Made by a program: the position numbers and the translations under genes. A DNA stretch of 64,000 nt from the NCBI RefSeq assembly GCF_011745365.1, contig NW_024468910.1:772068-836067 (forward strand), in the 5' to 3' direction. Below the pieces are notes generated by a model. The model saw only the letters and a list, made by a program, of their open reading frames with translations, had not been told where the DNA came from and did not search any database. Shown here piece after piece: positions 12,230 to 25,141 of this stretch; positions within the stretch are counted from its first letter, which is position 1, and each line of letters begins with the position of its first letter. The DNA is from Cryphonectria parasitica EP155 (Eukaryota; Ascomycota; Sordariomycetes; Diaporthales; Cryphonectriaceae).

Positions 12230-13330
12230 ATAGCTTCTTCAGAAACCTCTTCGTTCTTGCATGCCCCTACTCAGAAAGAACTGATCAACTAGATGTATCA
12301 GCTTATTCAGCATATTCAGAATCTGCGCGAACAACAGCAGGCTCAGAGCGCTACTATTGCTAACTAACAAGCTCAGCTAGCTTAGCAGGCTCAGCAGGTG
12401 CAGTTTATCTTTGCAATCATCAGTAGCGCTGAAAAAGTATACAAGATGAACAAGCTCGCTATATATAATAGCAATCAGAAAATGCTGCATGAATTCCTTA
12501 TCCACTGCAGAGCATATTTCCTGTATTATAAAGCTCAGTTTACTAAGAAGTCTGAGAAAATTATTCTTGCAGGAACTCGTTTCGAAAAAAATGCTCTTAT
12601 TTAATATAAGCTTTCTCTATACAATCACTTGAAGTATTAGAATAATCTCAATACGTATATCCAGAATATCAAGATTATATTTAATTCTTTTGAAAGCTTT
12701 GAGAAAGTTCTTAAGGAAATCTTTAATAATTTTAATAAAGAATATATTACAGCTTAGCAACTTATAAATCTTAAACAGACTAAATCAGCTTTAGCTTATA
12801 CAGTTAGATTCAAGCAGCTCTTAGCAAGACTTCTGTAGAAAAATAAGAATCTTATAAAGCATTATTATAAGAAACTTAAGAATAATATTAAGAATAAAAT
12901 CTCTAAGCAGAATTAGCTAGAGAATTTTGCAACATTCTCTAACTAAGCTATCCGCATTAATAACTATCTATATAAATAATAAATAAAGAAATCTAAGAAG
13001 AGAGAAAGCTAAACTTGGAAATTTCCGGCTAATATAAGCAAGAAACTCCAAAATAAGAATAGCAATCGATATAGTAATATAGCTTAGAGCAGCACTATGC
13101 ATGCTGATTTCATAAAACTCAATGCAGCTAATAAGCAGTATAGCAAGAGAAATAGCATCACTTGCTACAATTGCAACAAACAGAAATATATAGCATATAA
13201 TTACTATTAATCTCGAAAGAATAAATAGCAATCTATTTAGAAAGAATGCTAAATAAATATTGCCTGCTAATAGAAATCTAATCAACTAAGCAAAAACATT
13301 CCCTTAAAGCAAGTATTGAACTCTATTAAT
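12230..13330 (+). pseudogene. A2 gag remnant
   Basis: The structural protein of the virus-like particle. Homologous to the open gag start of A7 (63060-63437): a Gln/Ala-rich N-terminal coiled coil, then a capsid-like segment. The start codon has become ATA (12230-12232). A CCHC zinc knuckle lies at 13163-13204 (C-Y-N-C-N-K-Q-K-Y...), with His and the last Cys changed to Tyr. An open stretch of 68 codons remains at 12398-12604. Confidence 0.8.
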
Positions 13331-16300
13331 TACAGAAGTCTTAGCTGAACATTCTGCTATAATAACAACTGCTTAATATATCTCTCGAGTAAGGAAGGTT
13401 TAGAATAGTTCTCTCAGAAACCTAGGCGCTGCAGGCAGATAGCAATAGCAGGGCGAGCATATACGCTCAGCATAACCACAAGTAGTAGCAACTCGAACTG
13501 CTTCAATGTTACAGAATGCAGCATTTAAGCGTTGAAGGAAGAACTTAGCAATAGCACTCTTCATCATTTCTCATTGCTTATGCTGAGCACTATAACAAGA
13601 GATATGAATAAGAAGTGATATTCTCTTAGCTACTGATACAAGTATCTGAACAACACTGAGAATGCTTCTCAGATGATAGAAGAATTAGGCTAGAATGAAC
13701 GATCTAGCGATTCATCAAAATTTTCTAATAAACTTAAGAAGCTTACGGAAAGATTTCCTTTCAGCATTGAATGGAATAAGGAAACAATATAGATTAAGTA
13801 TCTTGTTTATGAAATAGAGCTAGAGAAGCTCTTTATCTACATCTCTTTGCAAAACATCAAAATGCAATAAAACAAGGATTTCTAAATCAGCTCATTCTAC
13901 AATCTACACTATAAACTAGCATAAATCTTATGCATTTATTATAGCTGCAAAACGCATTTCTCAGATAAGATGCAATACGAATAATTCCTTATTAGAGAAC
14001 TAGAGCAAATTCTTCAAGCTATTGAAGAATAAGAATTCCGCTTCAGAAAAGTTCTTAATAAGCAGTATTATAATGCATATATCGAACTACTAAACAACTA
14101 TTCCATACAATATATAAATAAGAAAATAGAATAATAGCAGTACAAGATAGCGCTTTATATAATTCATATCAATGATAAGATTTGCAACTAGCATTAATAG
14201 AGGAAAGATTAGAAATAATAATAATATAAGCAAAAGCAAGCTAAGAAGCTTGCTTAGGAAGCAGCGAAGCAAGCTCAGAAGGATAAGCAGTTCTCAATAA
14301 ATTCAAAAGAACAGAATCGCCTGTAAAGAAACTGCAGACAATCAAACCAGAATAATTCCTATATAAAGCTATCAGAGCAAACTATACTTATATCAAGTTC
14401 AGTATATATATTCAAGAATATAAGTACAGCGCACTATTAAACAGTAGCACTCAGAGAAACTTCATATTCCCATATATTATCAATCAAGCATAATTATAAT
14501 GAAGATAGAAGAAATGCTTATATACTCTCAGTATTATAAAAGAATAATCTATTGCATACAATTAAGAAGTAATCAATAAAAAAACTAATTATCTACTTAT
14601 CTTAATCCAAGAATGTATAATCAGAGCTTCTTTTGATATTATGAATATAGTATAGCATAAGCTGATTATAAAACTTCTATAGCTTAAAAAGTATAATTCT
14701 CGAATTGATTAGATTACTAGTTAGATCTCGTAAGAACAAGCTATACTCAGGGAAATAGTTGCAATCAATAGCGCAGGATTGAAGCCAGTTATTGAAGAGC
14801 ACTCAAGAAAAGAAGCTTTAAACAACTTTATATATATCTTCAAACTAGCAAGGCTAGCAGCTTAAGAAGAAGAATCTAGTAGCAAGCAAACTCAAATAGT
14901 GCTAGAGCACTAATAGATTAGCAAAATAATAGAAGCGAAACTCTTAGCAAGTTAGTTCGCTCCAAAGCAATAAGAAAAAGCTTCAGAATGTGAATTGTAA
15001 ATCTATACAGAAAAAACCTCGAAACCAAGCTCTCAAGCGCTCAGTTCAGCTCAGAGCGAATATTCAAAGCTCTTAAAAATGTTACCAAAAACAACAAATA
15101 AAAAGAAGCATGCTCAATAGTACCTACTATTCCTCCAGATAGCAGAAACAGCGAATAAATCAGAACCAATACTTGCAAATATATTACAAGAATATTATAA
15201 GTTTAAGAAACTATTTCAGAAAGAATTGAATACAGAATTGCTAGAATACAATTCATATAACTACAAGATTCTACTATAAGAAGAAAAACAGCTTAAGTTC
15301 TTCTTCATCTATATACTAGATATAGCATAATTAGAAGTACTTAGAAAGTATTTCAATAAAAATCTCAAGAAAGAATATATACAATTATTACAATTATTAG
15401 CAGAATATCTCATTCTATTTATATTCAAGAAAAACAGTAAGCTTAAGCTATATATTAATTATAAGCAACTTAATAATATTATAATCAATAATTAATATTT
15501 ATTACTACTTATTAAGAAATTATAAGATAGATTGCAAGAAGTATAGTAGTTTATAGTTCTAAATCTGAAAGAAGCTTATAATCTGATTAGAATAAAAGAA
15601 AAAGAGAAATGGAAAACTGCTTTCAGAATACGTTACAAATACTACGAATATTTGATTATGCTCTTTAGTTTAACAAATATTCCAGCTTCATTTCAAGAAA
15701 TAATCAATTATATTCTATACAAATATCTGAATTAGTTCATTATTGCATATCTTAATAATATTCTTATTTTCTTTTGAATATTGAAAGAATATAAAAAATA
15801 TATAGAGATAGTATTGCAAATACTTTAAGATGCAAAACTCCTTATAAAACCTGCTAAAAGTTACTTTTATATACAAAAGATTAATTATTTCGAATTTACA
15901 ATTAAGCTAGAATATATTAAGCTATAGAAAGATAAAATAAAAGCTATTAAAAACTAGCTAATTTCTAAGAATATTAGAAATATTAGATCTTTTCTCGAAT
16001 ATATTAACTTCTATAAGCAGTTCATCAGAAATTATAGCCGAATTACATACTCTCTTACAAATCTTATCAAAAAGAATTAATTCTTTAAATAAATCTTCAA
16101 AGCATAAGAAGCCTTTAATAAGATTATTAAGCATATTACTTTAGAGCTAATTCTGTATAAAGCAAATCTCTACAAATCTTTTAAAATTGAAACCAATGCA
16201 TCGAAATATGCACTCGGAGAATAACTTAATCAGTAAGATGATTAAGAGCATTTAAGAATTATAAGCAACTTTTCGAAGAAGTTGAATAGCTCAGAAATCA

Positions 16301-17976
16301 ACTATAAAATCCCTAATCAGAAGCTCATAGTAATAGTAAAAGCTTTCAAAGAATAGCAATACTATCTTATTAGTGCATAGCATTCAATTATAATTTACTC
16401 AGATTACAAGAATCTAACTACATTTATAATAATTAAGATCTTGAATAAATAATAAGTTAGATAAGCAGAATTCCTCTTACAATTTAACTTTAAGATTATA
16501 TATTACAAAAGCTTAGAAAATAAACAAGCAGATGCTCTTAGCAGATAATCGAACTATCGAAATACAGACTTCTCAAATATATAGAATATCTTTGCTTAGA
16601 ACAAGTTGGAAAATCTCGTTAATATATATAAAGAGCTAAATGCTATCTTCAGAATTGAACCTTCGGAGAAGAATTCAGAATCAATAACTCCAGATGAACA
16701 AAACAACTATATTAAGAATATATATGATATATCAGCATATAAATACTAGAGAATTAGAGCAATCTATAAATATATCAAAAAATACTAAAACTTATTAAGC
16801 TTTAGAAAAAGAATTAAGAACATTCTATAATAATACAATAGCTGCAAAAAGAATAAAGCAGAAAAATACAAGCTTTACAAACTATTGCACTTCTTACTAA
16901 TACTTATAACTATTTAGCAATTTATTAGTTTAAATTTTATTATTAAGCTACTTTTCTTATAAGAACTCTTAATTAAAGTGCAATATAATAATATTCTAGT
17001 AATAGTTTGCAAACTAAGCAAATATACTTACTTTCTCTCTTATAAGAAAAGCAGTATAGCAGAGAAACTTGTATATACATTTCTCAGAACGATTATTGCT
17101 AACTATAGCATATCAGAAGAAATAATCTCTAATAGAAATAGAAAGTTTAATTTAAAGTTTTGAACTTTGCTTATAAAACAACTCGGAATATATTACAAAA
17201 TATTTATAGCATTTTACTTGCAAATAGATAAGCAAACAGAAAGAATAAACTAAATTATTAAACAATATCTTTAATACTATATTAATCAGAAATAGAATAA
17301 CTGAGTTAATCTATTGCTTCTTATACAATTCGCTTATAATAGTGCAGATATAAGCATAATAAAGAAATTATTATTCTTTATACTCTATAAATATAATTCA
17401 ACAGCTTATTACAAAATACTGCTAGAAGCAGATATAGAAGCTGCAGAAAAAAGAATTAAGAAAATTAAGAAAGTTCAGAAGAAACTCCAATCAGAATTAC
17501 AATTCATTCAGAAACGAATAATACAGTATGCGAATTCCAAAAGAATTGAGAAACTAGTTCTACAGAAGAGAGATAAGATTTACCTACTTCAAAAAAACAT
17601 TAAAACAACTAGATCTAGCAACAAACTCGATTATAAGAAGCTGGAATCATTCAAAATCTTGCAACAGATTTCCCTAGTTAATTACAAGTTAGCATTATCT
17701 TATAGAATGAGAATATATTCGGTTTTCTATATCTTACTGCTGGAGCTAGCAGCATAGAAAATACTAACGGATAATATAGCAGAAGTGGAAAACAACGAAC
17801 TAGAATATGAGATAGAAAAGATTCTCAAGCACAGAAGCATAAACAGTACAAGAAAATACCTTATCAAATGAAAGGATTACTTAGCAAGCGAAAATTCTTG
17901 GGAATCACAGAAAAACGTTAAGAATGCTTCAGAAAAGGTAGCTGAATATTAGAAAAAGAAAGAAACCAGCACCTAG
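13331..17976 (+). pseudogene. A2 linker and pol remnant
   Basis: After the knuckle comes a linker of about 1.1 kb that I do not recognise, rich in Gln/Lys and with frame conservation in A3. An aspartic protease motif follows at about 14428-14470 (L-L-N-S-S-T-Q-x-N-F-I, catalytic Asp changed to Asn). Then reverse transcriptase (about 15420-16170), RNase H (16180-16560), integrase (16740-17560; frame open at 16978-17163 and 17314-17757) and a chromodomain (about 17790-17940). The stop is TAG at 17974-17976. The integrase-to-chromodomain stretch is the best preserved. Several RIP stops remain. Confidence 0.85.
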
Positions 17977-17981
17977 AATGA

Positions 17982-18593
17982 TTACTCTATCCCGAACCAA
18001 GACTCAGAAGCCTCGGAAATCTCACTCTCCAGAAAGCTCAACCAATCCACTACAGAACTCCCCAAATCCATGGAGTTTCAGTTGAAATCTTCAAAAAGAG
18101 AATCCTCAGCTACAACAGCAGATTCCTCAACCACCACAGCTTGCACTTCAGCAGCAACACGCACCCTCTCAGCCTCAACTTCCTCAGCCTTCATACAATT
18201 CAATTCTTCCATGCAAGCAATACTACGATGCAGAGCACGCTTCATCTTCTCAGATCACATCCGCTTCTATTAGTACAGACGGAAAAGCTCAATCTCCCTC
18301 TTCTTAATCTCATTCTCCAACTTTCGATATTAGATAGCAATATTGCAAAGCTCCTCGAAAGAAGAGCTTATAACATCGTACTTGGAGCAGCCCAATTGAA
18401 TGCATTCAATACAACAAGAAGAGTCTCCAGAGAATACCTTGCAGAACCCAAAATCACGCTCCTCACAATAGGAACAGATAAGCATCTTGATAAAATTTTC
18501 CAAAAAGCGAGAAACCAAGAAGTTTTGATCTTGGATACTTTTTGGAACGGAAGAAGATTTGCGAATACAGGATTTGTTGATTCTGTTCAACAT
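17982..18593 (-). pseudogene. Antisense Zn-cluster/coiled-coil frame of A2
   Basis: Starts at ATG 18591-18593 and stops at 17982-17984, 5 bases past the pol stop. The Cys cluster is C-x2-C-x7-C-x9-C-x2-C-x7-Y, the last position being Cys in A3/A4. Spacing differs by one residue at three places from A3/A4. No intron is needed here: the frame runs from the cluster into a Lys/Glu heptad region, broken by one TAA at 18327-18329. The conserved tail reads V-V-D-W-L-S-F-L-E-S-E-I-S-E-A-S. I infer zinc binding and dimerisation; function unknown. Confidence 0.78.
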
Positions 18594-18685
18594 CTTAATC
18601 AGGAAAGCAAGATTAAGCATATGGAGAACTTGCTAGAGTACTTACAAAAGATCGTTGAGAACAACAACTGATAGGAAGAAGATGA

Positions 18686-19131
18686 TGTTATAACTCATCC
18701 AACATGCAGGTCACAGAACAGGCCCCACCAACCAGAGAACCAGGTATTACGGCTCAACGTCGGATACCAAGCAAGATTACGAAATCAGGGTTAGGATTGC
18801 TAGCGCAACTATGTTAACTATGGATATAATCAACATATTTGGAGAAATGACTATGAGGAATTGGAACATAGTTAGGATAGTCAGAACTGAAGAGCCGGAT
18901 ATATAAGAACACGTTCATTACTATTAGATGGATTCAGGAAATAGCTCTTCAGTTATCAATCTAAGTATTCAGTCTTACATACTGAGTAGCCCCAAAGGCA
19001 GTGAACACTTGCATCGCTTATTAAGACTTGTACGGTTCCGTATTCAAGAACTTGATACTTTGATACCGCTCTTGTTAGCATAAACCCTTCGTGTACTTAG
19101 GAATCTTCGGATTGCTGCAGTGCTCATTACA
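18686..19131 (+). repeat. LTR-A (3' LTR of A2)
   Basis: 446 bases, TGTTATAAC...CATTACA, preceded by a weakened purine tract (GATAGGAAGAAGATGA). Its variable module (about 18798-18886) is of the ACTATG type shared with A7 and unlike the 5' LTR of the same element. Confidence 0.92.
18798..18886 (+). promoter_or_regulatory. Variable U3 module of A2 3' LTR (ACTATG type)
   Basis: ACTATG/CATAGT copies in both orientations, matching the A7 module at 62675-62750. Lies just upstream of the GGATATATAAG TATA box. Confidence 0.6.
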
Positions 19132-19202
19132 CCTTGCTCATTGCTTCGGTAGCTGTTTGTTCCTTTTTCTTACGAGGGCGACGGCGCCCTAGTTCTGGTT
19201 CA
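19132..19202 (-). repeat. LTR-B fragment
   Basis: The terminal 71 bases of an LTR-B, ending GGTTCA at 19202 and cut on the left exactly where the A2 3' LTR ends. The following ATGC (19203-19206) is the expected 4-base duplication of that lost family B insertion. Confidence 0.85.
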
Positions 19203-19727
19203 ATGCTAATCATATTTTCAGTCTGCATTGCGATTCGCACCAAGAACGCTAAGGTAAGTGTGCGCATGCTTGCTATAGATGCATTGCCTGCTAAGCATAT
19301 GCCTGGCAGATAGCAATAACTGCTGCTGATTTCAACTCTGTAATGATAATCAATGCTGCTAATCCTTCTGCAGCCAGTTATTACTAGAATAAGCATTTGC
19401 AACCAAACTTTGGCGCTCTTAGAGCATATGCTAAGAGTATACAGGCTCTATCCCTAATAATAATGATAGCTGGATTCCTGATGTTATTCAGGAAGCTCTG
19501 AATATGAATTAGCACTGTGAGTACTATAGATTCAGCATATGCTGATAATCTACTAATGTTATGCTTAAGCTTTATTTCTCTAATTATTCAGAATACTGCT
19601 AGTAAGCATGTTTGCTAATTTCATATTAAGCATATATTAACAATATATTCAGATCTCTCTCACAATTCTGTTAATTTGTTCAGCATCAACAGCCTTGTAT
19701 AAATAATAATAGTCCAACTATACTGAG

Positions 19728-20037
19728 TGTCAGGGCTTGTATGCGCACAAAGGAAATAGGTGGCCCTTGCGACCCCTGGTGGCGGTCCAGGGCTGCTGCG
19801 AGGGCTTCGCTCCGAAGCAGCGCTCTCGTACGATGCCGCGTGGCCATCAGGCCATTATCATCCCATCTAGTCCAGGCCAATTATGTACATAAGGGAAAGG
19901 GGAACAACAGGTCCAGCAGCGAAAAAGAGAAGGAGGGAGATAGGTTCAGTAGTCCCTTTGAATGGAAGCATCAACAGAGCGGCTTGGGAGCAGCTCACAC
20001 CCCTTCACCTCACTTGTGTGCCCTTTTTACCCTGACA
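19728..20037 (+). repeat. Solo LTR-C
   Basis: 310 bases with 8-base inverted ends TGTCAGGG/CCCTGACA and a perfect 5-base target duplication CTGAG (19723-19727, 20038-20042). Less RIP-affected than its surroundings. The insertion point lies inside one island palindrome: removing the LTR restores CTGAGCATATGCTAAC. Confidence 0.95.
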
Positions 20038-20354
20038 CTGAGCATATGCTAACAATATCCAGCTGTAATATCGATCTGAGTAGTAGCTAGATGTATAGCT
20101 GTATCTTCGGAGATCAGCTTACTGTAAGTTTATGCTTCCAATCTGCAATACATATGCTAACCCTGTTCTAAGTACTGCTATCATCTTTGTATCTATTATT
20201 CTGGTGCTGGTTAGTATTTCAATTCTACTTATACTCAGCATATGCTAACTCTGCTCTTGCTTTAGTTATCAATTCTATTCATATTAATACAAGTATTGCT
20301 AACAACTTTGCTAGCAATAAGTAAGTATTTTCTTTATATATGTATAGCATATAC

Positions 20355-20673
20355 TGAACCAGAACTAGGGCGCCGTCGCCCTCGAAAGAAAAAAGGACAA
20401 ACAGCTGCCGAAGCAATGGGCAAGGGCTCGCGCAACCCAAGCGTGCCTGTACAGATGAGGACAGCAAACTAAGGCCACACGGGCGCAAGAACAGGGTGAA
20501 AAACCTGTCTTAGACCTGTCCAAAGGATTCAAAATTGAAAAGAAGAGAAAGGATGCTTCATTGTTGCTTATAGCTAAAGAATTTGAAAAGTGGGTGGTAT
20601 CCTTTATATGTATGAGGACCCTTGACCCACTGTACTCCACGTCCCACGGACTACCACCCTGGCCACCACAACA
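20355..20673 (-). repeat. Solo LTR-B
   Basis: 319 bases, TGAACCAG...CCACAACA as written, with a 4-base target duplication ATAC (20351-20354, 20674-20677). It interrupts a palindrome variant (AGCATATAC). On the sense (minus) strand it carries a CATATAAAGG TATA box. A 91-codon open frame inside it (20365-20640) is an LTR read-through, not a gene. Confidence 0.93.
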
Positions 20674-23600
20674 ATACTGATAATGAGTTTAGTGCTCTCA
20701 AGCGCTAAATTCTAACTAATAGCTAGCGCAATGCTTGTTATAACTATAAGCCTGAGTATGAGATATGCTAAATGCTTTTTTAGCATATGCTGATTATTAT
20801 TAGCTGTAGTTCTCACTTCATCGCTTATCTTTGTAATAAAGCTGAGCGCATTATATAAGTATCAATATAGTATATATACAGCATATACTGAGCTAATGCT
20901 TTCTCTTTTTTTTTAATCAAGAAGATTCTGCTTTTGCTGCTTAGCATAGCACTCACTTCTACTATCCTATAAGTTCTTCTCAACTCATATGCTAATTATA
21001 TATCAGCTATTTATTTATATATATAAGTTGCTACTTAATTCTTTCAAATCATGCTTTTCATCTCATGCTAAGCATATAGCAAAACTACTCCCTTCTTATA
21101 CTTTCCTATAATCAAATTCTATCTTTCCATCTCGATAATTACAATCTCAGAGAGAATGCTTATGCTTAGCATATGCTAATAAGCTAGTTTATTACAATTT
21201 ACTTGAGATTTTTTTTTTTGCAACTTCTTTTCAGTATATGCTAATATTATATCAGATCTCAATTGTAGTTGCTGCTCCTACTATTTCTAGTAGCTATAAT
21301 ATAAGTATAATATATTTTTAGTATATATAATATTAATGCTAATTATAGTTTTAATGCAGCAATTATTCTGAATCTGAATATAACTTTTTCTTTCTTTTAG
21401 CACTTAGTTCTTTTTCAACTAATAAGTAAATAATATATTAAGTATATATTAAACTAATATTAATAATATTCAGATAAATGCTATATTTGTAGTAAATATA
21501 TTACTAAAACTAGTAAGTTAATTATTAACTTCTTCTTAGCATATGCAGCACTAATACTTTATAGCTGCTAAGAAAAGCTCTACTGCTAAGCGAGATGATA
21601 AAGATAATGCTAAGCAAGATAGCAAGAAGTCTGATAAGAATATAAAGGGTATTCTCTTAGCATATATACAACTAATGCTTAATAGATACTCCGATTATTA
21701 TTCTTTCTAATAATAATAAGAATACTTCTATTATCTGAACTAATACTAAATCTCTTCTTAGCATATGCTTAGCATTAGACTAAGATTTAGTTTTTATGTA
21801 TATGCAAGAAAGAATTGATTATAAGAATTCGAAGAATATAGTAGTCTATGCTAGATATATGTAAGAAACTAGTTTTTAATAAATAATTATATAATATGCT
21901 ATATATACTTCATGCATATGCATGCTTTATAAACAAATCAAACCAATTCTTATTCCAACTATAATCTATCTGCATGCTATTATTATAATTCATTAAGCTA
22001 ATCTATTAATTTCTGCTCTTCTCTTTGCTATTGAAGTTATTCAATCTCTTGTTTTATAATATTCATACGCTCAGTATATGAGTTTCTTCTTGCTCCACGC
22101 AATAGGAACTGTATGCTGAGCATATACTAAAATAATGCTGAAGATATTCTAAATCTTGCCTGGGATTGTAGCTTAGATAATGATTTAAGTAAGCGCTGAG
22201 AACTCCGAATGCTTTCCATATAACAAGCATATATTAGCTTTGTAGCAGAAGGCTTATCAGTTGCAACTATAATAGATTCTTCAATATCTGAATCGAAGAG
22301 ATTAGATATATATTCAGCATATGCTTGATTTATATTAAGTATATACTGAGTATAGATTAATAGCAATGAATTATATGAATTATTAGGATTCTATAGCATT
22401 TCAGGATTATTAATCTGCTGCTGAGCTTGCTAATGAAAGCAATTATCTTGCTAAGTAAGCTGTTTTCTAGTTCGTATTGTATTGCTTCGATTTAGCTAGT
22501 AAACTTTAATACTAGTTTCAGCTTGTAATTAATAAGAATCCAATTTATCTCTAACAAAAGCTTACAATCTATTAAGAGTATTGTTAGCATATATTCAGTC
22601 TATATAAGAAATAAATTCATATTTTAAAATTGTATAAAGAAGTATATTCTTCCAGCTTATTGCATTATTATCCTTGAAATATATTAATTCTCCAATATTA
22701 GTATTGTTTTAAGTATATACTTGCTATATGGAATTAACTTTGCTTAATGCTGATACAAAGCTAGCAGCAATCCAGTTAGTTTGCTTAATGCATAGCTAAT
22801 ATTAAAGCTTGAGATATGCTTAGCATATGTTAAGAATATTCTGATTATACTCTTGCCTTGTTTTAGCCTGCTATAGCTGATTAATGATATATGTTTCTGG
22901 ATGCTGAGGAAATTTGCGAAAGAAATTTCGCTGAATATATACAGCGCAGAAGACTAGCATATGCTGAATATATTCAGATTATTTTATTAAGAAATCAAGA
23001 CTTTGTAGATATAAGCTAAATTCTATAAAATTAAATATTAATAATTGAATTCAAAATAGATAAATAATAAAGAAAAATATCTTTAGCTTAGCTTTTATCT
23101 ATATTAGCTATAACAACTTGAATTGCTGTTTCAGAGGAAGAATGAATATGATGCTATTGAACTAGCTGTTCTGAAAAGTATGCGAGATGCTAAAAGCTTT
23201 TTTCAAAGATTTTAGCATATACTTAAGATGTGCTGAGATTAGTAAAAGCATAGAAATAAACATCCGAATCTAATATAATATTAGCAGAAATCAATATGAT
23301 TTTAGAATATACTTAGTATATATTAATTATATTCATTATATTCTGTAAAAAACAGAATATTAAAATTCCTCTGGATTATCTTGAAAGCAAGATCAATTTG
23401 GAAAATTAGCTTTAAGCATTTCCATTATACAGCTTAAGCTTATATACAGCATATAATAAGAATATAATTAGCATTCTGATCAAACTAATATATCTCTTGA
23501 ATTCATTATTCATCAATAAGCTTCTTTCAATCAAGATTGAATTCTTATTATATATCTAATACAATATTAGCATATTCTCAGTATATATAGATTCTGAATA

Positions 23601-24772
23601 TATTATCAGCAATAGAATATTCAGTAAGCTAATAAAATAGCTGCTGCTTTTGAATAAGCTATACAATTCTCTCTTCAAGATTAAGCCTAGCATGAATTCA
23701 GTATAAGCTTTTATAATATTCATATTTCTCTTATAATTCACAATAAATAAAGCTGAGAATGAATTTGCTTAATAAATATTAATATTTAATTAAAACAAAT
23801 TTAAAATATACTCAACTTATACTTTGTTAGATGCTGCATATCTATAGATTCTATTGCTTTAATTATATCTTTGAGAATATTTCATAGTAATCTTGTTAGA
23901 GGAGATAAGTAGTGCATATGCTAGCTATATACTCGAAGAAAATAAAAAGGATATTGAGCAAAATTAGAAAAAATATAAAAATCAAATCAATTTTTACATT
24001 TATAATGCAAGATAATCCCAAGCTCTTGAAAATAATTATATTCTATATTCTTAATATATACTTGGAATAGAAATACTTTATATAAAGTATATATATATTA
24101 TATATTTTTCTGCGCTTTATTAAATTCCTAATCTAAGTATATATCTCATTTAGTATTTAAATACTAGATTAATAGATATTTTTCAAATATGAGATATTTA
24201 TATGCTTAGTATATGCTCTAACTGGGAATGCTGTATGCTAAGGCTTAGTATTACATGAATGTATACAATTAATAAAGAATATCTAAAATCAGTAGATTAG
24301 CTTATGCTTTGTATAGATATAATATACATTTACTTCATTCTTAGAAAAAATACAAATTCGTTTAGTCTGATAGTATTCCTTGCTTGATTGCATCTTATAG
24401 AGCTTTGAAAGAAAGGCTGTCTTAGATGTATGGAAAAATCTGATAAAGAAGTTAATATAAAGCTAATTTATCTTTTAAAAGAATAAAATATACTCTTCAG
24501 TTCGCTTTTTAATTAAATCAGTTACTAAAGAATTCAATTGCTTTTATTCAGCTTATCGAAATAATTCTGAAAAAGAACCAAGCTTAGATCAATTATATTG
24601 TAATGAGCACTGCAGCAATCCGAAGATTCCTAAGTACACGAAGGGTTTATGCTAACAAGAGCGGTATCAAAGTGTCAAGTCCTTAAATACGGAACCGTAC
24701 AAGTAAGCGATGCAAGTGTTCACTGCCTTTGGGGCTATCAGAGTAGAGAGTAATCTGATACTTAGATTGACA

Positions 24773-24840
24773 ACTGAAGAGCTATCTGCTGAATCTATCT
24801 AATGGTAATGAACGTTTCCTTATATATCCAGCTCTTCAGT
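24773..24840 (-). promoter_or_regulatory. LTR-A core promoter with 11-base inverted arms
   Basis: ACTGAAGAGCT (24773-24783) and AGCTCTTCAGT (24830-24840) form a perfect 11-base inverted repeat around the TATATAAG box (complement of 24819-24826). The same arrangement is present in the 5' LTR. The hairpin could act in DNA or at the RNA 5' end; role inferred. Confidence 0.7.
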
Positions 24841-24945
24841 ATGGCTCACTGTCTGGCAGCGTCCCATGGATCACCACGGTGATCCGGGTGAGCCTGGTGA
24901 GCCGTGCTCCCAGTGCTCCCGGTGATCCATCCCTGCACTCTTTCC
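24841..24945 (-). promoter_or_regulatory. Variable U3 module of A3 LTRs (GGTGAKCC type)
   Basis: Five copies of GGTGA(T/G)CC or complement starting at 24868, 24878, 24887, 24896 and 24921, spaced 9-10 bases for the first four. The first two form the palindrome GGATCACCACGGTGATCC. The same block is in the partner LTR (about 31893-31995). It lies immediately upstream of the TATA box on the sense strand. Confidence 0.65.
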
Positions 24946-25141
24946 CTGGGTTATGTAATCAATGCTTTGTCAGAACGTTGGGTTCTTGATACCTGGTTCT
25001 TGTTGCTTGTGACTTGTTTCGTAATCTGCATGTTGGATGGGTTATAATACTATCCCTCTCCTATTAGTTGTTGTTCTCAACGATCTTCTGTAAGTATCCT
25101 GGCAAGTCTTCTGTATGCATGATCTTGCCTTCCTAATTGAG

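Larger units (their letters stand above)
11709..19131 (+). mobile_element. Family A chromovirus A2, probably chimeric
   Basis: LTR, gag, pol, antisense accessory frame and LTR in the standard family A order, 7.4 kb. The two LTRs differ in length (462 and 446 bases) and carry completely different U3 modules. The flanks do not match: B2 sequence ending ATACT on the left, LTR-B sequence beginning CCTTG on the right. A single insertion would give near-identical LTRs and a 5-base duplication, as A3 does, so I infer that A2 is a recombinant of two insertions. Confidence 0.88.
19203..24598. other. AT-rich island with GCATATGC palindromes, left part
   Basis: No gag, pol or LTR similarity and no convincing gene. 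The striking content is the palindrome GCATATGC, usually inside YAGCATATGCTRA. Exact octamers start at 19295, 19424, 19535, 20042, 20238, 20783, 21169, 21539, 21761, 21914, 22317, 22957 and 23914. Many one-step CpA-to-TpA derivatives (GTATATAC, GCATATAC, GTATATGC) lie between them, at intervals of roughly 80-150 bases. It is interrupted by a solo LTR-C and a solo LTR-B, and continues after A3 at 32107. Nature unknown: an ancient repeat or a cluster of protein-binding sites. Confidence 0.6.
24599..25049 (-). repeat. LTR-A (3' LTR of A3)
   Basis: 451 bases, the same length as its partner at 31651-32101 and nearly identical to it, which indicates a fairly recent insertion. The last bases read ATAATA instead of ATAACA. 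Confidence 0.95.

Noticed and set aside
18141..18671. A 176-codon open frame on the + strand, among the longest in the window
   Set aside because: It is the mirror of the A2 antisense Cys-cluster frame. The minus-strand frame, not this one, is conserved with A1, A3 and A4.
19203..24598. The GCATATGC island as a CRISPR-like array or tandem satellite
   Set aside because: Intervals are irregular, the motif is a short palindrome without constant-length spacers, and there are no cas-like genes.
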